Source of the DNA: Klebsiella sp. BIGb0138
GTDB taxonomy: Bacteria; Pseudomonadota; Gammaproteobacteria; Enterobacterales; Enterobacteriaceae
Assembly (NCBI RefSeq): GCF_004342285.1
Contig: NZ_SMCV01000002.1
Coordinates: forward strand, 620,001-684,000
Reading direction: 5' to 3'
Length of the DNA stretch: 64,000 nt
The first letter of the stretch is position 1, and the number at the start of each line of letters is the position of its first letter. Position numbers and translations under genes: made by a program. This document shows, piece by piece, positions 1-10,638 of this stretch. The notes beneath the pieces are model-generated. The model saw nothing but the letters and a program-made list of their open reading frames with translations, ran no database searches and had not been told where the DNA came from.

Positions 1-54
1 TTTTTCTTCACCCGAAAATAGTGTAAAAATCATTTATCAACTGCGGAAAACAGC

Positions 55-348
55 ATGATCCTCATCATTGCCTGGCTCATTGCCATGGGCACCAGCGAGT
101 TATTACTCTGGCCCTATCATTATCTTCATATTTTTTCGCCGCTAGCGTATATCGCGCTATGCCTTATCTTTTTGTATCAGCGTAATAAAATACGCAACAA
201 CCGTGATTTAAGCAGCAATGAGAAAAAAATAAAAACATTGCGCTCCGGCATTCTGTTCCTTGTCACCATGCTGATCATGCTGGCGCTCAGCGTGAATATT
301 CACTTTTTAATTAACCTCTCCGGCAGCCTTTGCTCCAGGATGGCGTGA
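55..348 (+). CDS. Hypothetical small membrane protein, 97 aa
   Basis: I do not recognise this gene. The frame starts at ATG 55 and encodes 97 residues. There are hydrophobic stretches at about residues 1-18, 25-42 and 64-90, separated by a charged segment rich in Lys, Arg and Asn (about 43-62), so it could be a two- or three-span inner-membrane protein. No strong ribosome binding site is visible (an AT-rich leader precedes the ATG). The base composition is AT-richer than rimO onward, which fits an acquired or fast-evolving gene. The hydrophobic pattern with a charged loop argues for coding, but no known family is evident. It might also be the remnant of a longer membrane protein. Confidence 0.4.
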   Translation: MILIIAWLIAMGTSELLLWPYHYLHIFSPLAYIALCLIFLYQRNKIRNNRDLSSNEKKIKTLRSGILFLVTMLIMLALSVNIHFLINLSGSLCSRMA

Positions 349-457
349 AGGTCTCCGGGATTCATGAATCCCCATTCAACGCATACTCTCTTTTTTCCGC
401 CCTGTGGCGTGGTTTAAATATCCGGCGGCGTATTGTGCGGCGGCCACATCGCGGTCA

Positions 458-976
458 TTAACGAAAGCTCCACTGCATACTCATGGCAAATATCGCCGGG
501 ACAATCATCCCCCCTTCAACGGCAAAATAATTGCTAAAGTTATATTGCAGTCCGTGGTAAAGATAGGGCGAAAAACCGACCCCGGTTAATTTCTTTGCCG
601 TCCTGTAGGTTCCTGAATCACCGCAGTGGCTGAACGCCTTAAAAAAGAATTCTCCGGTATAGGCGTAGACACCTTTAAATGTCCAACCGTTTTGCCCGGA
701 AGCCCAGTCTCTTCTCATCCCCAACGACAGGCAGCGGTCATCAAAACTGTTTTTCATCGTGCCGACTAATGCACTGTATTTAGACTCTGGCGAAAACTTC
801 CGCTCAACAGAGACAAAGCGGTTATTAAAATTCTCGTTATATTGACCATGATTCCCCGTCAAATGATAGACATAGGAACCCGTATTAATAGAATATAAAT
901 TAATCTCTGCGGCATAACCTGAAGCGACTGCCGCCATCAGTGAAATACCGCATACGCAATTTCGTTTTTTAAACAT
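458..976 (-). CDS. Putative outer-membrane beta-barrel protein with signal peptide
   Basis: I do not recognise the family with certainty. From ATG 976 the product is 172 aa. It opens with a signal peptide (MFKKRNCVCG, hydrophobic core, likely cut after GYAA near residue 22). The mature part alternates aromatic and polar residues like a small eight-strand barrel (PagP or OmpX size) and ends in W-S-F-R, close to the usual C-terminal aromatic. An upstream GTG at 1024 would add 16 residues and bury the signal sequence, so I prefer 976, although no good ribosome binding site is visible. It converges with the gene at 55-348. Low GC relative to neighbours suggests acquisition. Function unknown; outer-membrane location is inference. 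Confidence 0.5.
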   Translation of the reverse strand: MFKKRNCVCGISLMAAVASGYAAEINLYSINTGSYVYHLTGNHGQYNENFNNRFVSVERKFSPESKYSALVGTMKNSFDDRCLSLGMRRDWASGQNGWTFKGVYAYTGEFFFKAFSHCGDSGTYRTAKKLTGVGFSPYLYHGLQYNFSNYFAVEGGMIVPAIFAMSMQWSFR

Positions 977-1350
977 GCACAAATCCAGGGACACAACAAG
1001 GAAACGTCGGGAGCAAAACAGCACGTTATCACAGCAGAGCTAAACCGGGACTCAATCAGCCTCTCCGGGCGTACGTGCTGCCCGGTCTTGTTCGCTGGCG
1101 ATATACATATTGCCGGCGCTAAAGGTACGCGAAAGGCCTATGCGCAGCGGCGCCCTTTATACGGGGCCGTCGCACGCCAGCGGATTTTAATGCCGCGCCC
1201 GTCATCCTGCCCGCTTTCACTGCCCGGGAAAAGCGTTTCCCGGCGGATCCGCGACCCGCTGCGGCAAGCGGAGATAGCAGTACAATTTTCCCGCCAATCT
1301 CTGTAGAATCTGTGCCCCGACCATTCCAATAATTGAATACTTTTTAAGCT
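977..1350. other. Intergenic region upstream of rimO
   Basis: No convincing gene. Overlapping opposing frames here look like GC-rich noise. A TAGAAT at 1304-1309 could be the -10 of the rimO promoter, but I cannot find a good -35. The E. coli neighbour bssR is not present in this stretch. Confidence 0.4.
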
Positions 1351-2676
1351 ATGAGCAATGTAACGCATCAGCCGAAGATCGGCTTTGTCTCTCTGGGCTG
1401 CCCGAAGAACCTCGTGGACTCAGAACGCATCCTGACCGAACTGCGTACCGAAGGTTATGACGTGGTGCCCACCTACGACAACGCCGACATGGTTATCGTC
1501 AACACCTGTGGCTTTATCGACAGCGCCGTGCAGGAGTCGCTGGAAGCCATTGGCGAAGCGTTAAAAGAAAACGGGAAAGTGATTGTGACCGGCTGCCTGG
1601 GGGCGAAAGAAGACCAGATTCGCGAAGTGCACCCGAAAGTGCTGGAGATCACCGGCCCGCATAGCTATGAGCAGGTGCTTGAGCACGTCCATCACTATAC
1701 GCCGAAGCCGAAGCACAATCCGTTCCTCAGCCTGGTGCCGGAACAAGGCGTGAAGCTAACGCCGCGTCACTACGCCTATCTGAAAATTTCCGAAGGCTGC
1801 AACCATCGCTGCACCTTCTGCATTATCCCGTCGATGCGCGGCGACCTGGTGAGCCGTCCGATTGGCGAAGTGCTGGCAGAAGCCAAACGTCTCGCCGATG
1901 CCGGGGTAAAAGAGCTGCTGGTCATTTCTCAGGATACCTCCGCCTACGGTGTGGATGTGAAACACCGCACCGGCTTCCACGACGGGATGCCGGTGAAAAC
2001 CAGCATGGTCAGCCTGTGCGAAGAGCTGGCGAAACTCGGCATCTGGGTACGCCTGCACTACGTATACCCGTACCCGCACGTCGATGACGTGATCCCGCTG
2101 ATGGCGGAAGGCAAAATCCTGCCGTACCTCGATATCCCGCTGCAGCATGCCAGCCCGCGGATCCTGAAACTGATGAAACGTCCGGGTTCGGCCGATCGTC
2201 AGCTGGCGCGCATCAAGCAGTGGCGTGAAATCTGCCCCGATTTGACCCTGCGTTCGACCTTTATCGTCGGCTTCCCGGGAGAAACGGAAGAAGATTTCCA
2301 GATGCTGCTCGACTTCCTGAAAGAGGCGCGTCTCGACCGCGTTGGCTGCTTTAAGTACAGCCCGGTTGAAGGCGCTACCGCCAACGAACTGGCGGATCAG
2401 GTGCCGGAAGAGGTGAAAGAAGAGCGCTGGAATCGCTTTATGCAGCTGCAGCAGCAGATTTCCGCCGAACGTCTGCAGGAGAAGGTGGGCCGCGAAGTAA
2501 TGGTGCTGATCGACGAAGTCGATGAAGAAGGCGCCATCGGCCGCAGCATGGCCGACGCTCCGGAAATCGACGGCGCGGTCTATCTGAACGGCGAAACCGG
2601 GGTGAAACCTGGCGACGTGGTGCGGGTGAAAGTGGAACACGCCGACGAATACGACCTGTGGGGCAGCCGGGTTTAA
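1351..2676 (+). CDS. rimO: Ribosomal protein S12 methylthiotransferase RimO
   Basis: Radical-SAM methylthiotransferase that modifies Asp88 (E. coli numbering) of ribosomal protein S12. At 441 aa the length equals E. coli RimO. The N-terminal UPF0004 domain has Cys17, Cys53 and Cys82 for the auxiliary iron-sulfur cluster. The radical-SAM motif Cys150-x3-Cys154-x2-Cys157 sits in GCNHRCTFC. The C-terminal TRAM domain begins around residue 375. The gene stands alone: upstream is the AT-rich accessory kilobase, downstream a REP-like hairpin and the convergent gsi operon. In E. coli the dgcI/pdeI pair lies between rimO and gsiD; here only about 117 bp separate them. Confidence 0.97.
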   Translation: MSNVTHQPKIGFVSLGCPKNLVDSERILTELRTEGYDVVPTYDNADMVIVNTCGFIDSAVQESLEAIGEALKENGKVIVTGCLGAKEDQIREVHPKVLEITGPHSYEQVLEHVHHYTPKPKHNPFLSLVPEQGVKLTPRHYAYLKISEGCNHRCTFCIIPSMRGDLVSRPIGEVLAEAKRLADAGVKELLVISQDTSAYGVDVKHRTGFHDGMPVKTSMVSLCEELAKLGIWVRLHYVYPYPHVDDVIPLMAEGKILPYLDIPLQHASPRILKLMKRPGSADRQLARIKQWREICPDLTLRSTFIVGFPGETEEDFQMLLDFLKEARLDRVGCFKYSPVEGATANELADQVPEEVKEERWNRFMQLQQQISAERLQEKVGREVMVLIDEVDEEGAIGRSMADAPEIDGAVYLNGETGVKPGDVVRVKVEHADEYDLWGSRV

Positions 2677-2694
2677 TTCCGGCATCGTCCCGCT

Positions 2695-2726
2695 CCCGGA
2701 TAACGCCGCGATGCGGCTTATCCGGG
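2695..2726. repeat. REP-like palindrome between rimO and gsiD
   Basis: CCCGGATAA at 2695-2703 pairs perfectly with TTATCCGGG at 2718-2726, with a CGCCGCGATGCGGC centre. This is the classic shape of an enterobacterial REP element and probably protects or ends the converging rimO and gsiD transcripts. Confidence 0.7.
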
Positions 2727-2793
2727 CGAGCAAAACCACACATCGCCCCGCCCGCGCTCCCCGATAAGCGCCGCGCCGGCGGGGAATCTTCCG

Positions 2794-3705
2794 CTACCCC
2801 TTGATCTTCGGATCCAACGCATCGCGCAGGCCGTCGCCCAGCAGGTTAAACGCCAGCACCGTCAGAAAAATCGCAATCGCCGGGAACAGCGCCACGTGCG
2901 GCGCCATCACCATATCCGCCCGCGCCTCATTGAGCATCGCCCCCCACTCCGGCGTCGGCGGCTGCGCCCCAAGCCCCAGGAAAGAGAGACTGGCGGCGGA
3001 GATAATCGACACCCCGATACGCATGGTGAAATAGACCACGATTGACGACACCGTGCCGGGCAGGATATGGCTGAACAGAATCGTGGCATCGCTGGCGCCA
3101 ATGCTGCGCGCCGACTCGATAAAGGTCTGCTGCTTGAGCACCAGGGTGTTGCCGCGCACCAGGCGGGCAAAGGCCGGGATCGAAAAAATGGCCACCGCGA
3201 TAATCACGTTCGACATCCCGCTGCCCATCACCGCCACCACCGCAATCGCCAGCAGGATCCCGGGGAAGGCAAACAGCACGTCACAGATACGCATGATGAT
3301 CCGATCCCACCAGCCTTCATAATACCCGGCCAGCAGTCCGAGCACGGTGCCTATCGCCGCGCCGATCAGCACCGCCAGCACCCCGGCCGCCAGTGAAATC
3401 TGCGCCCCGACCAGCACCCGGCTGAAAATATCGCGCCCGAGCGAATCGACGCCAAACCAGTGCATCATCGACGGGCCTTCATTCAGCCGGTCATAATCGA
3501 AATAGTTTTCCGCATCGAACGGCGCGATCCACGGGGCGACCACCGCCACCGCAATCAGCAGCAGGACAAAAACGCCGGCTCCCATCGCCACCGGCTGACG
3601 CCGAAAACGCCGCCAGAATTCGTGCCACGGCGTGCGTATTTGTCCGGGTTTGAGCCCCGGCATGGCATTGATAACCGCCTGCCTTCTCCAGTTGAGCAAT
3701 CGCAC
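2794..3705 (-). CDS. gsiD: Glutathione ABC transporter permease GsiD
   Basis: Inner-membrane permease of the GsiABCD glutathione importer (peptide/opine/nickel transporter family). I start at GTG 3705, reading V-R-L-L-N-W, because this gives 303 aa, the E. coli length, and lies one base after the gsiC stop. Longer forms would read into gsiC. There are about six membrane segments, with the first near residues 38-60. The cytoplasmic EAA loop, with sequence ARSIGAS, lies near residue 200 and contacts the ATPase GsiA. The C-terminus [11 protein letters not shown] is typical of DppC-like permeases. It is the last gene of the operon iaaA-gsiABCD. Confidence 0.95.
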   Translation of the reverse strand: MRLLNWRRQAVINAMPGLKPGQIRTPWHEFWRRFRRQPVAMGAGVFVLLLIAVAVVAPWIAPFDAENYFDYDRLNEGPSMMHWFGVDSLGRDIFSRVLVGAQISLAAGVLAVLIGAAIGTVLGLLAGYYEGWWDRIIMRICDVLFAFPGILLAIAVVAVMGSGMSNVIIAVAIFSIPAFARLVRGNTLVLKQQTFIESARSIGASDATILFSHILPGTVSSIVVYFTMRIGVSIISAASLSFLGLGAQPPTPEWGAMLNEARADMVMAPHVALFPAIAIFLTVLAFNLLGDGLRDALDPKIKG

Positions 3706-3706
3706 C

Positions 3707-4627
3707 TTACTTGTACCTGATAGCTGGGTTAATGGCGGCATACAGCACATCCACCACTAAATTGATAAGAATAAATTCCAGCGAAAAGAGCAAAACCTCC
3801 GCCTGAATCACCGGATAGTCGCGCATCTCCACTGAATCCACCAGCAGTCGCCCAAGGCCGGGCCAGTTAAAGACCTTCTCTACCACGATCGACCCGCCGA
3901 GCAGGAAACCGAACTGTAGCCCCATCATGGTAACCACCGGGATCATCGCGTTGCGCAGGCCGTGTTTCAGTACCACCAGCGTCTCGCTGACCCCTTTCGC
4001 CCGCGCGGTGCGCATGTAGTCTTCATGCAGCACATCGACGAAAGAGGCGCGGGTGAAACGCGCCATCACCGCCGCCACCGCCGCCCCCAGGGTCAGGGAA
4101 GGCAGAATGTAGTGCCGCCAGCTGTCAGCGCCGACCGTCGGCAGCCAGCCCAGCTCAACGGAGAAGACCTGCATCAACAGCATACCGAGCGCAAAGGCCG
4201 GGAACGAAATACCGGTGACCGCCAGCGCCATCCCCAGACGATCCGGCCAGCGATTGCGCCACACCGCCGCCGCAATGCCCGCCGCCATACCAAACACCAC
4301 CGCCCAGCTCATGCTGGCGAGCGTGAGCCACAGGGTCGGCATAAAGCGGCTGGCGATTTCACTGCTCACCGGACGACGCGACGCCATCGAGATGCCAAAA
4401 TCCCCCTGCAGCACGCTGGTGATGTAGTGCCAGAACTGGACGTGCAGCGGCCGATCGAGCCCCAGCTGCTGGCTCACCATCGCCACTACCTGCGCATCGG
4501 CCTCCGGTCCGGCAATCAACCGCGCCGGGTCTCCGGGCAGCATATGCACGAACAGAAACACCAGCACCGCGACAATCAACAGCGTAGGAATCAGCCCCAG
4601 CAGGCGTTTAATCACATAATTAAGCAT
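3707..4627 (-). CDS. gsiC: Glutathione ABC transporter permease GsiC
   Basis: DppB-like inner-membrane permease that pairs with GsiD to form the glutathione channel. It has 306 aa, the E. coli length. The N-terminal segment [17 protein letters not shown] is the conserved first helix of this family. The EAA loop ([10 protein letters not shown]) lies near residue 200, and the C-terminal AINPAIRYK is typical. The ATG at 4627 is chosen because it begins the conserved helix. The stop at 3707-3709 is one base from the gsiD start, implying translational coupling. A GC-rich hairpin separates it from gsiB, a common way to lower permease expression relative to the binding protein. Confidence 0.95.
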   Translation of the reverse strand: MLNYVIKRLLGLIPTLLIVAVLVFLFVHMLPGDPARLIAGPEADAQVVAMVSQQLGLDRPLHVQFWHYITSVLQGDFGISMASRRPVSSEIASRFMPTLWLTLASMSWAVVFGMAAGIAAAVWRNRWPDRLGMALAVTGISFPAFALGMLLMQVFSVELGWLPTVGADSWRHYILPSLTLGAAVAAVMARFTRASFVDVLHEDYMRTARAKGVSETLVVLKHGLRNAMIPVVTMMGLQFGFLLGGSIVVEKVFNWPGLGRLLVDSVEMRDYPVIQAEVLLFSLEFILINLVVDVLYAAINPAIRYK

Positions 4628-4694
4628 CGCCCCTCCTGACTTCCGCCCTCACTGCGTCGGGACGAGGATAACAGGCGTAGCCGCGTGGCCCGCT

Positions 4695-4719
4695 GCCCTC
4701 CCCCGCGGCGGGAGAGGGC
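4695..4719 (-). other. Intercistronic hairpin between gsiB and gsiC
   Basis: GCCCTCCCCCGC and GCGGGAGAGGGC form an almost perfect stem (one mismatch) in the 106-bp gap. There is no U-run, so it looks like an mRNA-stabilising or expression-tuning hairpin, not a full terminator. The role is inference. Confidence 0.5.
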
Positions 4720-4733
4720 CAGGGTACATGCTA

Positions 4734-6275
4734 TCACTGTGCTAAATCCGCCTGCTCGAAGCTAAAGCCGGTATCCGGCTGGATATAGAAGCCGGTCAGA
4801 CTCTTGCTGTGCGCCGACACCAGTTTTTCCACCACCAACGGAACCCACGGCGACTCTTTCCAGATCGTATCCTGCGCGTCTTTGTAGAGCCGCGTTTTTT
4901 CCTTCACGTCGGTAGTTTTCAGCGCATCATTCAGGTCCTTATCCACCTGAGGGTTGGCGTAAAAAGCGGTGTTGAACAGGGTTGGCGGCCAGTTTTGCGA
5001 AGCAAACAGCGGCGACAGCGCCCAGTCGGCTTCGCCGGTTGAGGCCGACCAACCGGTGTAGAACATGCGTACTCCGCTCTCTTTCTGCCCTTTGCCTTCC
5101 ACTTCCGCCGCACGCTGCCCGGCATCCATCGCCGTCAGCTGCGCCTTAATTCCTACCTGCGCCAGCTGCTGCTGAGTGAACTGCAACACCTTCTGCGCGG
5201 TGCTGTGGTTATGCGATGACCACAGCGTGGTGCTGAACCCGTTAGGGAAACCGGCCTCTTTAAGCAGCTCGCGGGCTTTCGCCGGATCGTACGGCCACGG
5301 TTTAAAGGTCTCGGCGTAGGCGATGGAAGGTGGGACAACGCCGGTGGCCGGGGTGGCATAGCCGGCGAAGGCAACCTTCACCAGCGCCTGGCGGTTGATC
5401 GCATAGTTGATCGCTTCCCGCACTTTCGGGTTATCAAACGGCTTTTGCGTGACGTTCATGCTGATGTAACGTTGCATGATCGACGGGCTGGCCACCAGCT
5501 CCAGCTTGCTGTTTTTCTCCAGCACCGGGGCCTGCTCATAGGGGATCGGGAAGGCAAACTGCGCTTCGCCGGTTTGCAGCATCGCCGCACGGGTATTGTT
5601 ATCCACCACCGGACGCCAGGTAATAGAATCCAACTTCGGCAAGCCCGGCTGCCAGTAGTCGGCAAATTTTGTCACCTTCACAAAATCGGTCTGATTCCAG
5701 GTATCCAGCTTATACGGGCCGGTGCCCACCGGATGGAAACCGATCTCTTTGCCGTACTTTTTCAGCGCCGCCGGGGAGATCATCGCCGTTGCCGGGTGGG
5801 CAAGAATGTTGATGAACGCCGAGAACGGCTGTTTGAGGGTGATTTTTACCGTCGTCGGGTCAACGGCTTCGGTACTGGCGATATTTTTATACAGGTTGTA
5901 GCGCTTGAGGTGATTGTCCGGATTGCTGGCGCGATCGAGGTTGGCCTTCACCGCTTCGGCGTTAAAATCGCTGCCGTCCTGGAACTTGACCCCCGAATGC
6001 AGCTTGATGGTGTAGACCAGCCCGTCCGGGGAGATGGTGTAGCTTTCCGCCAGCACGTTTTGCAGCTTCATATCCTTATCAAGACCGAACAGCCCTTGAT
6101 AGAACGACTTGGCGACGGCCTGGGACAAGGTGTCATTGGCATCATAGGGGTCGAGGGTCGTAAAGTTAGAACCGACCGCTACGACCACATCTTTGGCGGC
6201 AAAAGCGGGACTTGCCGCCAGCGCCGACGCGATGCCCAGCGCCAGCAACCATTTGCGTGATACGCGTTGTGTCAT
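4734..6275 (-). CDS. gsiB: Glutathione-binding periplasmic protein GsiB
   Basis: Periplasmic substrate-binding protein (SBP family 5) that delivers glutathione to GsiCD. The start is ATG 6275, preceded by AGGAGA eight bases upstream; an in-frame start at 6353 would add an unrelated tail. The 513-aa product begins with a clear signal peptide ([16 protein letters not shown], cleavage after AFA near residue 26), then [20 protein letters not shown], the start of the binding fold. Length is one residue more than E. coli GsiB as I recall it. It lies 37 bp after gsiA, and a hairpin follows it. Confidence 0.96.
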   Translation of the reverse strand: MTQRVSRKWLLALGIASALAASPAFAAKDVVVAVGSNFTTLDPYDANDTLSQAVAKSFYQGLFGLDKDMKLQNVLAESYTISPDGLVYTIKLHSGVKFQDGSDFNAEAVKANLDRASNPDNHLKRYNLYKNIASTEAVDPTTVKITLKQPFSAFINILAHPATAMISPAALKKYGKEIGFHPVGTGPYKLDTWNQTDFVKVTKFADYWQPGLPKLDSITWRPVVDNNTRAAMLQTGEAQFAFPIPYEQAPVLEKNSKLELVASPSIMQRYISMNVTQKPFDNPKVREAINYAINRQALVKVAFAGYATPATGVVPPSIAYAETFKPWPYDPAKARELLKEAGFPNGFSTTLWSSHNHSTAQKVLQFTQQQLAQVGIKAQLTAMDAGQRAAEVEGKGQKESGVRMFYTGWSASTGEADWALSPLFASQNWPPTLFNTAFYANPQVDKDLNDALKTTDVKEKTRLYKDAQDTIWKESPWVPLVVEKLVSAHSKSLTGFYIQPDTGFSFEQADLAQ

Positions 6276-6312
6276 GTTGTTCTCCTGAAATCCTGCATTA
6301 TGGATGTTGTTG

Positions 6313-8169
6313 TTATCTTCCCAGCACATCGGCGACGGGTTCCCTGGCGACAAAATGTCCCGGCCCCACCTGGAGTAACGGCGCGCTGGTTACCTCTTCT
6401 CCCCGCTTATAGATATTGCCCGGCAGCTCATCAGAGAGCAGCACGCGCTGCGGATGACGATGCGTCGGGTCGGCGACCGGAACGGCGGCCATCAGTTTGC
6501 GGGTATAAGGATGCTGTGGGTCTTCAAATACGGCACGCCGTGGGCCAATCTCCACGATGCGACCACGATACATCACCGCCACGCGGTGGCTGATGCGTTC
6601 AACGACCGCCATATCATGCGAAATAAACAGAAAGGCGATGCCCATTTCGCGCTGTAAATCGAGCATCAGATTAATAATCTGCGCGCGGATCGAGACATCA
6701 AGCGCCGAGACCGACTCATCGGCAATCACTACTTTTGGATTGAGCGCCAGGGCGCGGGCGATGCAGATGCGCTGGCGCTGGCCGCCGGAAAACTCATGTG
6801 GGTAGCGCCAGGCGTGTTCGGGCAGCAGGCCGACGCGCTCCAGCAGCCAGCCGACGCGTTCGCGCGCCGCATCGCCCTCCAGCATACCGTGGATGCGCAG
6901 CGGCTCCATAATCGAATAGCCGACCGTTTGTCGCGGGTCGAGCGACGCATACGGATCCTGAAAAATAAACTGAATATCGCGGCGCAGCGCCTGCAGCTTG
7001 CTGTTGGCGAGCGTATCGATGCGCTCGCCGTTAAACGTGATGGTCCCGCCCTGCGTCGCGACCAGCCGCAACAGGGCGCGACCGGTGGTTGATTTCCCGC
7101 AGCCGGATTCGCCGACCAGCGACAGGGTCTCCCCCGGCCACAGGTCAAAGCTGACTTTTTCCACCGCGTGCACTTCGCGGGTGATGCGATTCAGAATGCC
7201 GCTGCGCAGCGGGAAACGCGCCACCAGGTCACGCACTTTCAGAATCGGCTCCCCGGCGACGACGGTATTCTGCTCGCCCTCGTCAGGCGCGGTTTGCTGT
7301 AATAACGGGAAATGACGCGGGAGATCGCTGCCGCGCATCGAACCTAAACGCGGCACCGCGGCCAGCAGCGCCTGGGTATAAGGGTGCTGCGGCGCGCGGA
7401 AGATCTCCGTCACCGCCCCGCACTCCACCGCTTCTCCGCGGTACATCACCAGCACCCGATCGGCGATATCGGCAACCACGCCCATATCGTGCGTAATAAA
7501 AATCACCCCCATCGCCATCTCTTTTTGCAGCACGGCAATCAGCTGGAGGATCTGCGCCTGGATCGTCACATCCAGCGCGGTGGTCGGCTCATCGGCGATC
7601 AGCACCGCCGGTCGGCACGACAGCGCCATGGCGATCATTACCCGCTGGCGCATCCCGCCGGAGAGCTGATGCGGATAGCGCGAGAGCATCGCTTGCGCTT
7701 CGGGAATACGCACCTGGTCGAGCATTTTTTTCGCTTCGCGCAGCGCCTCTTCATGCCCCAGCCCCTGATGCAGACGGATAGACTCGGCAATCTGTTCGCC
7801 GATGGTAAACACCGGGTTCAGTGAGGTCATCGGCTCCTGAAAAATCATCGCCATATCGGCCCCGCGCACGCTGCGCATCCCGGCGGCGGACTGCTCGCTC
7901 AAGGCCAGCACCTGGCCGTTGCGGCGGCGCAGCCACAGCCCCTCGCTGCTGACCTGGCTTGCCGCCTGATCGAGCAGACGCATCAGCGCCAGCGCGGTCA
8001 CCGACTTACCCGAGCCGGACTCCCCGACGATGGCTAACGTCTCGCCGCGCCGCAGGGTAAACGAGAGATGACGCACCGCCGAAAAGGTCTGCTGCTCCTG
8101 GCTAAACGCCACGTTCAGATCGCGCACCACCAGCACATCGCTGGCATCGATTTCTTGACTCTGCGGCAA
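6313..8169 (-). CDS. gsiA: Glutathione ABC transporter ATP-binding protein GsiA
   Basis: Cytoplasmic ATPase with two fused nucleotide-binding domains that powers GsiBCD. Walker A motifs are GESGSGKSV (about 49-57) and GESGCGKST (about 352-360). Signatures LSGGMRQR and FSGGQRQR and Walker B segments ADEPTTALD and ADESVSALD are intact, and each half ends with the oligopeptide-transporter C-terminal extension. No ATG suits the start: the frame is open back to 8229, inside iaaA. I choose TTG 8169 (L-P-Q-S-Q-E), which follows a GGGGAAGGA ribosome binding site and lies 11 bp after the iaaA stop, giving 618 aa against 623 in E. coli. A start within iaaA remains possible. Confidence 0.93.
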   Translation of the reverse strand: MPQSQEIDASDVLVVRDLNVAFSQEQQTFSAVRHLSFTLRRGETLAIVGESGSGKSVTALALMRLLDQAASQVSSEGLWLRRRNGQVLALSEQSAAGMRSVRGADMAMIFQEPMTSLNPVFTIGEQIAESIRLHQGLGHEEALREAKKMLDQVRIPEAQAMLSRYPHQLSGGMRQRVMIAMALSCRPAVLIADEPTTALDVTIQAQILQLIAVLQKEMAMGVIFITHDMGVVADIADRVLVMYRGEAVECGAVTEIFRAPQHPYTQALLAAVPRLGSMRGSDLPRHFPLLQQTAPDEGEQNTVVAGEPILKVRDLVARFPLRSGILNRITREVHAVEKVSFDLWPGETLSLVGESGCGKSTTGRALLRLVATQGGTITFNGERIDTLANSKLQALRRDIQFIFQDPYASLDPRQTVGYSIMEPLRIHGMLEGDAARERVGWLLERVGLLPEHAWRYPHEFSGGQRQRICIARALALNPKVVIADESVSALDVSIRAQIINLMLDLQREMGIAFLFISHDMAVVERISHRVAVMYRGRIVEIGPRRAVFEDPQHPYTRKLMAAVPVADPTHRHPQRVLLSDELPGNIYKRGEEVTSAPLLQVGPGHFVAREPVADVLGR

Positions 8170-8180
8170 CGTCCTTCCCC

Positions 8181-9122
8181 TTATTCCCGATAAATACCAA
8201 TCGTAGGCGTATCGCCCGCATAGCACCACGCCCGATACATGCCTTCGCTGTTAAACGGCAGCACCACGTTACCTTCCCGGTCGATCGCAATCAGCCCGCC
8301 GCTGCCGCCCAGCGCCGGCAGTTTTTCCATGACCACGCGTTCGCAGGCGTCGTACAGACTCAGGTTGCCATACTCCATCAACGCGGCAATATCGTAGGCC
8401 GCCAGCGTACGCATAAAGACTTCGCCGGTACCGGTACAGGAGACCGCCACGCTGGCGTTATTGGCGTAACAACCGGCCCCGGGCAGCGGACTGTCGCCAA
8501 CGCGGCCGGGGAGTTTATTGGTCATCCCCCCGGTAGAGGTCGCGGCAGCCAGATTACCGGCCAAATCCAGCGCCACCGCGCCGACGGTACCCATTTTCTG
8601 GCGCTCGTCCAGCGGGGCGAGGTGGTGATCGAGGACAATCTCGTCATCCGACTGCGCCTGCTGCAGCTGCAGTAAACGTTCGGTGGTTGAAAACAGCGTG
8701 TTTGCCACCCGTTCCATGCCGTGAGAGGCGGCAAAATCCTCTGCCCCTTCGCCAATCAGCAGCACATGCGGACTCTGCTCAAGTACCAGACGCGCGGCCA
8801 GCACCGGGTTACGTAGATGTTTAATCCCGGCGACCGCCCCGGCGTGGAGACTGTTGCCGTCCATAATGCAGGCATCCAGCTCATGCGTCGCATCGCGGGT
8901 GAATACCGAACCGATACCCGCATTAAATAGCGGGCACTCTTCCAGCAGGCGCACCGCTTCGGTCACCGTATTCAGCGCGCTGGCTCCCGCCGCCAGCATT
9001 TTCTGCCCGCTGTCGACAATCGCCGACAGCGCCGCCACGTACTGACGTTCGCGTTCTGGCGTCAGCTGCGCGCGCGTGATGGCCCCCGCCCCGCCATGAA
9101 TTGCTATTACCGCCTTGCCCAT
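8181..9122 (-). CDS. iaaA: Isoaspartyl peptidase / L-asparaginase IaaA
   Basis: Ntn-hydrolase that cleaves isoaspartyl dipeptides and hydrolyses asparagine. It is made as a 313-aa precursor that cuts itself before Thr179 in the motif [11 protein letters not shown], the same number as in E. coli. The substrate loop [19 protein letters not shown] and the GTGEVFMR segment of the beta subunit are present. Start ATG 9122 begins [14 protein letters not shown], the conserved first strand. It is the first gene of the leftward operon iaaA-gsiABCD, which links isopeptide and glutathione breakdown. Length is slightly shorter than the E. coli protein (321 aa). Confidence 0.96.
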   Translation of the reverse strand: MGKAVIAIHGGAGAITRAQLTPERERQYVAALSAIVDSGQKMLAAGASALNTVTEAVRLLEECPLFNAGIGSVFTRDATHELDACIMDGNSLHAGAVAGIKHLRNPVLAARLVLEQSPHVLLIGEGAEDFAASHGMERVANTLFSTTERLLQLQQAQSDDEIVLDHHLAPLDERQKMGTVGAVALDLAGNLAAATSTGGMTNKLPGRVGDSPLPGAGCYANNASVAVSCTGTGEVFMRTLAAYDIAALMEYGNLSLYDACERVVMEKLPALGGSGGLIAIDREGNVVLPFNSEGMYRAWCYAGDTPTIGIYRE

Positions 9123-9402
9123 TCAGCGATCCTTAAACGATAAAGTGCCTCTACACGGCATCCTGTGAACGGCCGCCTGCGACGCAACAAACACCCGCAC
9201 CATCCCGGGGTGATGTTGCTGTCGCTTCGACGCGCTCTGAATGATTTTGTGTATAAATATCATTATCGTGCTTACTGTCCTATACAATTTTTGAATATAG
9301 AAAGCGCGCGCGGTGATGTAAAGCCTGTTCCGGAGGGCATATAGCCGCCGGCGCTTTTCTGCCATAATAGGCGTTTTGATGTTTTGCCCGCAGGAGCAAC
9401 CC

Positions 9403-10638
9403 ATGGATTTTACCGCCGGACTGATGCCGCTCGACACCGCCCTGACTCAGATGCTCAACCGTATAACGCCGCTGAATGCGGTGGAAACCGTACCGCTGTT
9501 GCAGGCCTTTTCGCGCGTGACCGCCCATGATCTCGTTTCGCCGCTGGACGTTCCGGGCTTTGATAACTCGGCGATGGATGGCTATGCCGTACGTCTGGCC
9601 GATCTCGCCGATGGCGCCGCTCTGCCGGTCGCGGGTAAAGCGTTCGCCGGTCAGCCGTTCCATGGCGCCTGGCCCGCGGGAAGCTGTCTGCGTATTATGA
9701 CCGGCGCGCCGGTCCCAGCGGACTGCGATGCGGTGGTGATGCAGGAAGAGACCGAACAAACCGCGGACGGCATTCGCTTCATTGCCCCGGTCAAAGCCGG
9801 GCAAAACGTTCGCCGCCGTGGTGAGGATATCGCCAGGGGAGCGGTGGTCTTCCCGGCGGGGACCCGTTTAACCGTCGCCGAGCTGCCGGTTCTGGCGTCG
9901 CTGGGGATTGCCCAGGTCGAAGTGGTTCGTCAGGTCCGGGTGGCGGTCTTCTCCACCGGCGACGAGCTGCAGCTGCCGGGCCAGCCGCTGGGCGACGGGC
10001 AAATCTACGATACCAACCGCCTTGCCGTGCACCTGATGCTTCAGCAGCTGGGCTGCGAAGTCATCAACCTCGGCATTATTCCTGACGATCCGCAAAAGCT
10101 ACGGGAGGTCTTTATCAAGGCCGACCAGCAGGCTGACGTGGTGATCAGCTCCGGCGGCGTCTCCGTCGGGGAAGCGGACTACACCAAAGATATTCTCGAC
10201 GAGCTGGGTGAAATCGGCTTCTGGAAGCTGGCCATCAAGCCGGGTAAACCTTTTGCCTTCGGTAAGCTGAACAGCAGCTGGTTCTGCGGCCTGCCGGGGA
10301 ACCCGGTCTCCGCAACTCTCACCTTCTACCAGCTGGTGCAGCCGCTGCTGGCGAAACTGAGCGGTAATACCGCGCAGGCCCAGCCGATGCGCCTGCGGGT
10401 TCGCGCCGCCGCACGCCTGAAAAAATCGCCGGGGCGCCTCGACTTCCAGCGCGGCATCCTGCAACGCAATCCGGACGGTGAACTGGTGGTCGAATCCACC
10501 GGCCATCAGGGGTCGCACATTTTCAGCTCCTTCAGCCTCGGCAACTGCTTTATCGTCCTCGAACGCGAACGCGGTCATGTCGAAGCGGGCGAATGGGTTG
10601 AAGTCGAGCCCTTCAACCATCTGTTCGGGGGGCTGTAA
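9403..10638 (+). CDS. moeA: Molybdopterin molybdenumtransferase MoeA
   Basis: Inserts molybdate into adenylylated molybdopterin to complete the molybdenum cofactor. I start at ATG 9403, after a CAGGAG site seven bases upstream; this gives 411 aa, equal to E. coli, and the N-terminus [11 protein letters not shown]. Asp59 lies in [13 protein letters not shown]. The MoCF-binding domain carries [15 protein letters not shown] and GLPGNPVSA. The stop overlaps the moeB start (TAATG), so the two are translationally coupled. The roughly 280-bp divergent gap to iaaA holds the promoters; a CATAAT at 9363-9368 may be the -10. Confidence 0.97.
   Translation: MDFTAGLMPLDTALTQMLNRITPLNAVETVPLLQAFSRVTAHDLVSPLDVPGFDNSAMDGYAVRLADLADGAALPVAGKAFAGQPFHGAWPAGSCLRIMTGAPVPADCDAVVMQEETEQTADGIRFIAPVKAGQNVRRRGEDIARGAVVFPAGTRLTVAELPVLASLGIAQVEVVRQVRVAVFSTGDELQLPGQPLGDGQIYDTNRLAVHLMLQQLGCEVINLGIIPDDPQKLREVFIKADQQADVVISSGGVSVGEADYTKDILDELGEIGFWKLAIKPGKPFAFGKLNSSWFCGLPGNPVSATLTFYQLVQPLLAKLSGNTAQAQPMRLRVRAAARLKKSPGRLDFQRGILQRNPDGELVVESTGHQGSHIFSSFSLGNCFIVLERERGHVEAGEWVEVEPFNHLFGGL

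Noticed and set aside
1088-1368. Short opposing frames upstream of rimO
   Set aside because: Overlapping on both strands in GC-rich non-coding DNA; one would overlap the rimO start.
1756-2739. A 327-codon frame antisense to rimO
   Set aside because: A shadow of codon bias; rimO is complete and conserved on the other strand.
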